NCBI GenBank assembly: GCA_905236115.1
Contig: CAJOOL010000010.1
Location: 1 to 9,239 of the forward strand
Direction: 5' to 3'
Source: an uncultured Endomicrobiia bacterium
GTDB lineage: Bacteria; Elusimicrobiota; Endomicrobiia; Endomicrobiales; Endomicrobiaceae
Length of the DNA: 9,239 nt
Both the position numbers and the translations under genes were made by a program. The notes beneath the pieces are model-generated. The model worked only from the letters and a program-made list of their open reading frames with translations, was not told the origin of the DNA and ran no database searches. This document shows, one piece after another, positions 1 through 5,423 of the stretch (the stretch's first letter is position 1; each line of letters begins with the position of its first letter).

Positions 1-1
1 A

Positions 2-136
2 AATGCAAACGATAAAGGTGTTGAAGGAATAAAACATAAAACAAAACCGTTTATGTCGGTTCAGTTCCATCCGGAAGCCTCAAGCGGCCCTAACGACACG
101 GGATGGATAATTACGGAGTTCATTAATAGCTTATAA
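2..136 (+). CDS. carA: Carbamoyl-phosphate synthase small (glutaminase) subunit, C-terminal 44 residues (partial)
   Basis: Reading from base 2 gives 44 codons ending at TAA 134-136; the gene begins upstream of the window. CarA releases ammonia from glutamine and passes it through a tunnel to CarB. The fragment contains SVQFHPEASSGP, the end of the class I glutamine amidotransferase domain. Its HPE supplies the His and Glu of the Cys-His-Glu triad; the Cys lies outside the window. The wording around it (EGIKHKTKPF, then VQFHPEA and GPNDT) is closer to the eukaryotic CAD/CPS1 glutaminase than to E. coli, which has FQGHPEASPGP, and this matches the type of CarB next door. The subunit ends before carB, so it is not fused as in eukaryotes. 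Identity is very secure; only the tail is seen. Confidence 0.95.
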   Translation, partial: NANDKGVEGIKHKTKPFMSVQFHPEASSGPNDTGWIITEFINSL

Positions 137-160
137 GCTGATAAGGTGATAAACTGAGAA
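129..160 (+). repeat. Four degenerate 8-bp tandem units, starting inside carA
   Basis: Four adjacent octamers read GCTTATAA, GCTGATAA, GGTGATAA and ACTGAGAA. The first includes the carA stop codon. The first twelve bases of a closely placed stretch, AGCTTATAAGCT at 128-139, form a perfect palindrome. The units differ from each other at one to three positions, so this is a decayed or selected short-period array, not a fresh duplication. Function unknown. Confidence 0.6.
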
Positions 161-253
161 AGTTTAAAGAATAATCTATAGTTCATAGTTTATTATAAAC
201 TTATCAGCTACTCAGCTAAGAAAAACAAAATTTTTCATCCAATCTTATCAGCT
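136..253 (+). repeat. Inverted 10-mer with two downstream partners in the carA-carB spacer
   Basis: AGCTGATAAG at 136-145 is the exact reverse complement of CTTATCAGCT at both 200-209 and 244-253. A second, weaker arm pair lies inside (about 162-174 with 190-200). The two downstream copies could compete for the single upstream arm. The last copy ends 10 bases before the carB ribosome binding site. No U-tract follows either hairpin, so an intrinsic terminator is not supported. The stretch may be regulatory or just a scattered intergenic repeat. Confidence 0.55.
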
Positions 254-263
254 AAAAAGTTTC

Positions 264-267
264 GGAG
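264..267 (+). promoter_or_regulatory. carB ribosome binding site
   Basis: GGAG, 9 bases before the ATG at 277, fixes the carB start. Translation from there reaches the first conserved ATP-grasp strand (VILLGSG) after about 15 residues, as expected for the family. Confidence 0.8.
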
Positions 268-276
268 AAATTTTTT

Positions 277-3200
277 ATGATACTCAATTCTTTAAAATCT
301 AAAAATAATAAAAAACAAAAAGTAATTCTGCTTGGTTCGGGAGCATTGTCCATCGGGCAGGCGGGGGAATTTGACTATTCCGGTTCTCAAGCCGTAAAAG
401 CTCTTCAGGAAGAAAATCTTGAAGTTATCGTAGTTAATCCTAATATTGCCTCGGTTCAAACAAATTCCGATACGGACAAAAAAGTTTATTTGTATCCCGT
501 TACACCGTTTTGGGTTCAGAAAGTTATAGAACAGGAAAAGCCGGTAGGTATAATATCAAGTTTCGGAGGACAGACCGCATTAAACTGCGTTATAGAATTA
601 CAAAAATCGGGAGTATTGCAGAAATACGGTGTAGAAGTATTAGGCACAACGGTAGACTCCCTTGAAATGTCTGAAAACAGAGATTTGTTTGCCGCAAAAA
701 TGAAAGAAATCAATGTTCCTATCCCTGCAAGCAAGGCAGTTTCTTCCGTAAAAGAAGCATTAGCCGTTGCGGAAGAAATAGGTTATCCCGTTATAACAAG
801 GTCTGCATTTGCTTTAGGCGGTCTCGGCAGCGGACTGGCAGAAGATAAAGAAACTCTTAAAAATCTTGCAGCCGCGGCGTTAATGAGTGTGCCGCAAATA
901 TTAATAGAAAAATCGTTATACGGTTGGAAAGAAATAGAATATGAAGTAATGAGAGACAGGCAAGGCAACTGCATAACAATCTGTAATATGGAAAATTTTG
1001 ACCCGATGGGAATACACACGGGCGATTCAATAGTTGTTGCTCCCTGTCAAACAATAGATAATATAGAAAACAATATGCTGCGTGATACGGCGATAAAAAT
1101 CGTCCACAATATAGGAGTGATAGGGGAATGTAATGTTCAGTTTGCGTTAAGCCCCGACAAAAAAGAATTTTATGTTATAGAAATAAATGCAAGATTGTCT
1201 CGCTCGTCGGCACTTGCATCAAAAGCTACAGGATACCCGATAGCATACATCGCGGCAAAAGTTGTATCCGGTTTTAATCTGCTAGAATTGAAAAATCCCG
1301 TTACACAGACGACATCGGCATTTTATGAACCGTCGCTTGATTATGTAACTTTAAAAGTTCCCAGATGGGATTTAACAAAGTTTACCGGTGTATCAAAACT
1401 GTTGGGCACACAGATGAAGTCCGTCGGTGAAGTAATGGCAATAGGCAGAAACTTCTGTGAAATATTACAGAAAGCCGTCAGAATGGTTAACGAAAACGAT
1501 GAAGGGATAACGGCAGGATTATTTAAAAATGCAGCTCAAAAAGATTTGGAATATGAAATTGCCAATCCGACAAATTTAAGATTGTTTGCAATATATGAAG
1601 CTTTTAAAAGAAAATATACCGCCGACAAAATTGCGGAACTGTCAAAAATTTCAAAATGGTTTTTGTTCCATATTAAACAGCTTGCCGATGCGGAAAATGA
1701 ACTTGTTGATGTAATAAAAAAAGATAAAAATAAAACCGTTTATGAAACATTTAACGGATTTGATAAAGAGCATTTAAGACAGTTAAAAAGGCTGGGCTTT
1801 TCGGACTATCAGCTTGTAAAAGCTTTCCTTTCCGTTAAAGAACCCGGCAAAAAATATACTCAAAAAGAAATTAAAACTTTATCGCTTCAAGTAAGAAAAT
1901 TAAGAAAAAAACTCGGCATAGTTCCCGTCGTAAAACAGATAGATACGACATCTGCGGAATATCCGACAGGTTCAAACTATTTATACTTATCTTACGACGG
2001 AACACATAATGATGTTATAGTGAACAAAAAAGATTCCGGTATTATTACGCTCGGCAGCGGCAGCTACAGAATAGGCAGCAGTTGCGAATTTGACTGGTGT
2101 TCGGTAATGACCAGCAAATATTTTAAACAGAAAAGAGCCGACAGTATCATTATTAACTGCAACCCGGAAACGGTATCAACGGACTTTTCAACTTCGGACA
2201 GATTATATTTTGAAGAGCTGTCTTTTGAAAGAGTGCTGGATATTGTTGATATGGAAAATCCTAAAGGCGTTATAGCCTGTATGGGCGGACAAAATCCCAA
2301 CAATCTTATCCCTGCATTAAGCGAGGCAAAAGTAAAAATTTTGGGACACAGTGCTAAAACGGTGGATATGGCGGAAGACAGAAACAAATTTTCCGCACTG
2401 CTTGATAAAATGGGCATAGACCAGCCGGAATGGATATCCGCAACATCAAGAAAAGAAATAGATGAATTTATCAAAAGGGTTGGTTATCCTGTTCTTATCA
2501 GACCGAGTTTTGTTTTGTCGGGAACTCTTATGAATGTTGCCGCAGACGATGCAAGTTTGGACTATTTTTTATCTTTAACAAAAGATATTTCCGACGATTA
2601 TCCTGTAGTAATTTCAAAATTTATACTTGATGCAAAGGAAGTTGAGTGTGACGGTGTTGCCAAAAACGGCGAAGTGATTATTTCCCTTGTAAGCGAACAT
2701 GTGGAAAATGCAGGTATTCACTCGGGCGATGCAACGCTTGTTTTTCCGCCCGAAAAGCTGTATGTAAAAACGGTCAACACCATAAAAGATATTGTCAGAA
2801 AAATAGCCAAAGGACTAAACCTTAACGGACCTTTTAATGTTCAGTTCATTGCAAAAGATAATGATGTTAAAGTTATAGAATGTAATTCCCGTGCTTCAAG
2901 GTCATTTCCTTTCATATCAAAAGTTTCCGGCAAAAACCTTGCGGAAATTTCCTGTAAAGTAATGAATGACGAGAAAATATCAAAAATTATGGTAGACGAA
3001 AGCGAAATACCTTTCGTCGGGATAAAGGCCTCAATGTTCAGCTACAGAAGACTTGACGGTGCCGACCCGGTAACCGGTGTGGAAATGGGTTCAACAGGGG
3101 AAGTGGGCTGTCTGGGGAAAAATTTTAATCAGGCTATGATACTTTCTTTGGAAGCCACGCAGATTAAAAAGCCGGTTAAAGGTATCCTTGTAAGTTCCGG

Positions 3201-3561
3201 ACGAGAAAGAGACAAAATGAAATTTATGGAAGTTGTAGAGAATTTATATAAACTTAATGTTCCCGTATATGCAACGGCAGGAACATCAAAATATTTACAG
3301 TCAAAAGGTTATGCCGTTAATACCGTTCATTGGCACCGAACCCCCAGAGCCACCGATATTATCAAAGACGGCAAAGTGGACTTTGTAATAAACATTCACA
3401 AAACTTTTGATATTGTTGAAAGAAAAGAAAATGCCGTCATCAGAAAAGCTGCAATAAAATGCGGCTGTTCTCTGCTTACCAATATGGAAAAGGTTATCGC
3501 CTACCTTAAATCCCTTGATGAATACGATAAACTGAAAGAAATAAAATGTATCAGCTTGTAG
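277..3561 (+). CDS. carB: Carbamoyl-phosphate synthase large subunit, eukaryotic/Bacteroidetes-like type
   Basis: Makes carbamoyl phosphate from bicarbonate, ammonia and two ATP for pyrimidine and arginine synthesis, in complex with CarA. It has 1094 residues (E. coli 1073). Residues about 15-400 are the carboxyphosphate ATP-grasp half (GSGALSIGQAGEFDYSGSQ, FGGQTALN, ECNVQFAL, EINARLSRSSALASKATGYP). About 400-560 is the oligomerisation region (SKWFLFHI). About 588-960 is the carbamate-phosphorylating half (GSGSYRIGSSCEFDW from 593, MGGQNPNN, GPFNVQF, ECNSRASRSFPF). About 963-1094 is the MGS-like allosteric domain (ATAGTSKYL with T1000 and T1003, then W1019). Both halves look intact. Many signature stretches match human CPS1/CAD wording better than E. 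coli. carA lies 140 bp upstream with no clear promoter between, so the two are probably co-transcribed. No terminator is visible after the stop. Confidence 0.97.
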   Translation: MILNSLKSKNNKKQKVILLGSGALSIGQAGEFDYSGSQAVKALQEENLEVIVVNPNIASVQTNSDTDKKVYLYPVTPFWVQKVIEQEKPVGIISSFGGQTALNCVIELQKSGVLQKYGVEVLGTTVDSLEMSENRDLFAAKMKEINVPIPASKAVSSVKEALAVAEEIGYPVITRSAFALGGLGSGLAEDKETLKNLAAAALMSVPQILIEKSLYGWKEIEYEVMRDRQGNCITICNMENFDPMGIHTGDSIVVAPCQTIDNIENNMLRDTAIKIVHNIGVIGECNVQFALSPDKKEFYVIEINARLSRSSALASKATGYPIAYIAAKVVSGFNLLELKNPVTQTTSAFYEPSLDYVTLKVPRWDLTKFTGVSKLLGTQMKSVGEVMAIGRNFCEILQKAVRMVNENDEGITAGLFKNAAQKDLEYEIANPTNLRLFAIYEAFKRKYTADKIAELSKISKWFLFHIKQLADAENELVDVIKKDKNKTVYETFNGFDKEHLRQLKRLGFSDYQLVKAFLSVKEPGKKYTQKEIKTLSLQVRKLRKKLGIVPVVKQIDTTSAEYPTGSNYLYLSYDGTHNDVIVNKKDSGIITLGSGSYRIGSSCEFDWCSVMTSKYFKQKRADSIIINCNPETVSTDFSTSDRLYFEELSFERVLDIVDMENPKGVIACMGGQNPNNLIPALSEAKVKILGHSAKTVDMAEDRNKFSALLDKMGIDQPEWISATSRKEIDEFIKRVGYPVLIRPSFVLSGTLMNVAADDASLDYFLSLTKDISDDYPVVISKFILDAKEVECDGVAKNGEVIISLVSEHVENAGIHSGDATLVFPPEKLYVKTVNTIKDIVRKIAKGLNLNGPFNVQFIAKDNDVKVIECNSRASRSFPFISKVSGKNLAEISCKVMNDEKISKIMVDESEIPFVGIKASMFSYRRLDGADPVTGVEMGSTGEVGCLGKNFNQAMILSLEATQIKKPVKGILVSSGRERDKMKFMEVVENLYKLNVPVYATAGTSKYLQSKGYAVNTVHWHRTPRATDIIKDGKVDFVINIHKTFDIVERKENAVIRKAAIKCGCSLLTNMEKVIAYLKSLDEYDKLKEIKCISL

Positions 3562-3587
3562 AAAATGTGTTTAACCAATACAACCGC

Positions 3588-3616
3588 TTGATTTCATTGA
3601 TTTTATATAGTATAAT
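3588..3616 (+). promoter_or_regulatory. Sigma70-type promoter of the pilin gene
   Basis: TTGATT (3588-3593), a 17-base spacer and a perfect TATAAT (3611-3616). Only 8 bases separate the -10 box from the pilin ATG at 3625, so the predicted transcription start (about 3622-3624) is practically at the start codon. Spacing and match are near ideal. Confidence 0.75.
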
Positions 3617-3624
3617 AAAAAATT

Positions 3625-4026
3625 ATGCTAAAGGACAAAAAAGGTTTTACTCTTGTTGAGTTGATTATTGTTATAATTATAGTTGCCATATTGGTTATGG
3701 TCTCTGTTCCCGTTTACAAAGGGTATGTAAGTAAAGCCGTCCAGACCGAGGGAAAAGCCGTTCTGGAAAGAATCGGAACATTTGAAAGGCTGTATTATGT
3801 AGAGTTTGACAGATATTATACCTGTGAGACTACCAGCTTGGACAGACGTGTAAACGTAGATGTCAGAACGAATAAATTTTTCACTTCTTATTATATAAAT
3901 GCTGATGATTTCAGCTACTCGGCGGTTGCTCTGCACGGCGAAGAGGGCAAAAGGTCTTTAACGTTGAGAGGTTCTTTAAGCGAACCGAATACATTTCTTC
4001 CTCGTCCCAATAATGATGCAGAGTAG
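3625..4026 (+). CDS. Type IV pilin-like prepilin (PilE/pseudopilin family)
   Basis: A 133-residue precursor with a class III signal: a short basic leader MLKDKKG cut by prepilin peptidase before Phe, then FTLVELIIVIIIVAILVMV, with Glu at mature position 5. The hydrophobic helix (about residues 8-28) anchors the subunit in the membrane and packs the pilus core. The rest (YKGYVSKAVQTEGKAVLERI, then ERLYYVEFDRYY) fits small PilE-like pilins or type II secretion pseudopilins. Only one Cys is present, so the usual C-terminal disulfide loop of major pilins cannot form. The start is fixed by the leader length; there is no Shine-Dalgarno site. No other pilus gene is nearby, so the assembly machinery must be encoded elsewhere. 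Whether it is a major pilin, minor pilin or pseudopilin cannot be decided here. Confidence 0.88.
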   Translation: MLKDKKGFTLVELIIVIIIVAILVMVSVPVYKGYVSKAVQTEGKAVLERIGTFERLYYVEFDRYYTCETTSLDRRVNVDVRTNKFFTSYYINADDFSYSAVALHGEEGKRSLTLRGSLSEPNTFLPRPNNDAE

Positions 4027-4077
4027 AGTCATTATTTAGGCATTTCCCGAAAATTCAAAAAAATCGTTATAAAAATC

Positions 4078-4106
4078 TTGTTTAACAATTCCAAACTTGC
4101 TATAAT
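4078..4106 (+). promoter_or_regulatory. Promoter of the zinc-ribbon protein gene
   Basis: TTGTTT (4078-4083), a 17-base spacer and TATAAT (4101-4106). The spacer ends in TGC, giving an extended -10 element. The predicted leader is about 34 bases and carries a strong ribosome binding site, unlike the pilin promoter of the same geometry. Confidence 0.75.
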
Positions 4107-4135
4107 CTTACGGCTGTGTTAATATTGATTATTTC

Positions 4136-4142
4136 AAGGAGA
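4136..4142 (+). promoter_or_regulatory. Ribosome binding site of the zinc-ribbon protein gene
   Basis: AAGGAGA, the strongest Shine-Dalgarno match in the window, ends 4 bases before the ATG at 4147 and decides that start. Confidence 0.8.
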
Positions 4143-4146
4143 TTTT

Positions 4147-4860
4147 ATGGAAAATTTAAGAGAAACTTTGGATTTGTTGTATCAGCTTCAGAGCAAAGAT
4201 ATTGAAATTTTTAAACTTGAAAAAAATATTACGCAAACACCCAAAATTATAGAAAAGAAACAGAAACAAATTTCCGATATTAAAGCCGATTTTGAAAACA
4301 AAAAGGCGGAATATGTCCGGTTAAATTCTTTGAAAAAAGAAAAAGAAGCTCTTCTTGCGACAAAAGAAGCCTCTATTGCCAAACATACCAATGATTTAAA
4401 TACCATAAAAGCAAACGATATGTATAAAAATTGTCTTGTTGAAATAGAAAAAGCCAAAGCCGACAAAGGCGTGGTTGAAGAAGAAATTCTTAAACTTATG
4501 GACGATATAACAAAAGAACAGGAAAATTTGAAGAATTACGAACAGCAGGCAAAAACTAAAGAAGAAGAAATAAATAAAGAAATTGTTGAAGCTGAAAATT
4601 CTTTGAAAAAAGCAAAACAAGATGTGGAAAAAATTAAAACGGAAAGAGAAGAATTTTCCAAAAATATAGATAAAAATATTTTATCGCAGTATGAAAGATT
4701 GAAAGAATCCAGAGACGGACAGGGAATAGCATTGATTGACGGCGAAAGCTGCACCGGCTGCAATATGGTGTTAAGACCTCAGTTGATAGTGCAAGCTGCA
4801 AGATGTAAAGAATTGGTTTTCTGCGATAATTGTTCAAGAATTTTGTATAGAAAAGCGTAG
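4147..4860 (+). CDS. Coiled-coil protein with C-terminal C4 zinc ribbon (COG1579/DUF164 family)
   Basis: 237 residues. Roughly residues 10-185 are a long, charged, Lys/Glu-rich helical hairpin with heptad-like leucine/isoleucine spacing. The C-terminal 40 residues form a zinc ribbon: C202-x2-C205 and C226-x2-C229, within CTGCNMVLRPQ and FCDNCSRILY. This is the architecture of Helicobacter HP0958 (FlgZ) and Chlamydia CT398, which have been linked to RpoN and flagellar mRNA in those species. In most bacteria the role is unknown and is annotated as nucleic acid binding. An additional Cys (C220) lies between the pairs. It has its own promoter and ribosome binding site, and rnpB follows about 107 bp downstream. 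Family assignment is secure; function is not. Confidence 0.9.
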   Translation: MENLRETLDLLYQLQSKDIEIFKLEKNITQTPKIIEKKQKQISDIKADFENKKAEYVRLNSLKKEKEALLATKEASIAKHTNDLNTIKANDMYKNCLVEIEKAKADKGVVEEEILKLMDDITKEQENLKNYEQQAKTKEEEINKEIVEAENSLKKAKQDVEKIKTEREEFSKNIDKNILSQYERLKESRDGQGIALIDGESCTGCNMVLRPQLIVQAARCKELVFCDNCSRILYRKA

Positions 4861-4870
4861 CTTTTCTATA
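4846..4870 (+). other. Perfect hairpin across the stop codon of the zinc-ribbon gene
   Basis: TATAGAAAAGC (4846-4856) and GCTTTTCTATA (4860-4870) form an 11-bp perfect stem with a 3-base loop GTA (4857-4859). The TAG stop (4858-4860) lies at the tip of the hairpin. No U-run follows on either strand, so it is not a standard intrinsic terminator. It may still pause RNA polymerase or protect the 3' end of the mRNA. Confidence 0.6.
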
Positions 4871-4927
4871 ATGTATAATGTCGGAAGAACTGCAATTATT
4901 TTAGATTTTTTGATTGTTAATTGTATT

Positions 4928-4957
4928 TTGCTTTTTATTGTAATTGTACATTATAAA
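4928..4957 (+). promoter_or_regulatory. Probable rnpB promoter
   Basis: TTGCTT (4928-4933), an 18-base spacer and TATAAA (4952-4957). The predicted start at about 4964 fits the 5' end of the RNA judged from the P1 helix (4968). The -10 box lies inside the left arm of the inverted repeat that flanks rnpB. The match is fair, not perfect. Confidence 0.5.
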
Positions 4958-5366
4958 TTGTAGTTTAGGGGCAGATGTTCGGCGGTCGCTTTACACTTGT
5001 TGTAAAGAGGAAAGTCCGAACTTTACTTTCCCGCAAGGGGAAAAAAACGGTAGCGGGCAATTCCCGCAGTCAGCAATGACAGAGGTGCGAACAGTGACGG
5101 CTTTTTCCGAAAGGAAAAGGCGTTCCTCATTATAACTTTCAAACCAAATAGAGGAATAATTTCCGTTATAAGTTGTGAGTTTTCACAACGAAGACGGGAA
5201 ATGAAACGGCTAAATCCTTACCGGAAAGCAAGGCAGCAGTTGTTGCCGCTTGACCTGCGGAGCAATCCGCAAGGCAGAGAAATGACCGCAGTGCCGGCTT
5301 CGGCCGGCAGACGGAATTCGGTGTATGAACATCTGTCCTGCAGAACAACAATTTATAATGTACAAT
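4943..5366 (+). repeat. 23-bp inverted repeat flanking rnpB (arms 4943-4965 and 5344-5366)
   Basis: The two arms are reverse complements at 22 of 23 positions; the one mismatch is A4962/A5347. The perfect core is ATTGTACATTATAAATTGT (4943-4961) against 5348-5366. The arms lie directly outside the two strands of the RNase P RNA P1 helix, separated from it by only 2 and 4 bases. In a transcript covering both arms they would stack on P1 and lengthen it. Confidence 0.85.
4968..5339 (+). ncRNA. rnpB: RNase P RNA (bacterial type A)
   Basis: Catalytic RNA of RNase P, which removes 5' leaders from pre-tRNAs. The ends are set by the P1 helix: 4968-4980 pairs with 5327-5339 over 13 bp (two G-U). Conserved blocks follow in order. 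A P3-like stem is at 4989-4995/5001-5007. GAGGAAAGTCC (5007-5017) is the 5' strand of the core. An 8-bp stem with a GAAA loop is at 5101-5120. Next come CTAAATCCTTACCGG then GCAAGGCA (about 5209-5235) and GAGAAATGACCG (about 5278-5289). A 7-bp stem with a UUCG loop is at 5292-5309, and the 3' core block ACGGAATTCGG is at 5311-5321. The length of about 372 nt is close to the E. coli 377. No U-tract terminator follows; the RNA may be trimmed from a longer transcript running into rsmH. Confidence 0.93.
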
Positions 5367-5416
5367 GTATAATGAACGACAGAAAAAAGATGTACAATTA
5401 TCATAAATTATAAATT
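5350..5416 (+). repeat. Clustered TGTACAAT/TATAATG repeat units before rsmH
   Basis: 5350-5374 reads as overlapping AATTTATAATG, TACAATG and TATAATG. A relative in the opposite sense (TGTACAATTATCATAAATT) follows at 5391-5409. A similar TATAATGTATAATG stands at 4867-4880, just after the zinc-ribbon gene. The 5350-5366 part can pair either with the left arm before rnpB or, less perfectly, with 5391-5409. The units look like a short AT-rich family scattered in spacers of this genome. Confidence 0.5.
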
Positions 5417-5423
5417 AAACATA

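Noticed and set aside
137..276. Possible PyrR-type attenuator or riboswitch before carB
   Set aside because: I see repeats and hairpins but no conserved PyrR-binding loop, no anti-terminator/terminator pair with a U-tract and no known aptamer pattern.
2064..2474. 136-codon open frame on the minus strand within carB
   Set aside because: Opposite to conserved CarB codons and without any recognisable motif; treated as a shadow.
277..3561. Bacteroidetes as the source, suggested by the CarB type
   Set aside because: The type IV-like prepilin, the Shine-Dalgarno sites and the TTGNNT/TATAAT promoters do not fit Bacteroidetes.
4009..4036. Possible terminator after the pilin gene (AATAATGA / TCATTATT)
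   Set aside because: The 8-bp stem is nearly all A-T with a 12-base loop and no U-run, too weak to call.
4944..5413. Short open frames on both strands across 4944-5413
   Set aside because: They coincide with the structured RNase P RNA and its flanks; their peptides have no family features.
5340..5423. Intrinsic terminator for rnpB
   Set aside because: No GC-rich hairpin followed by U-run is present; the only strong pairing is with the arm before rnpB.
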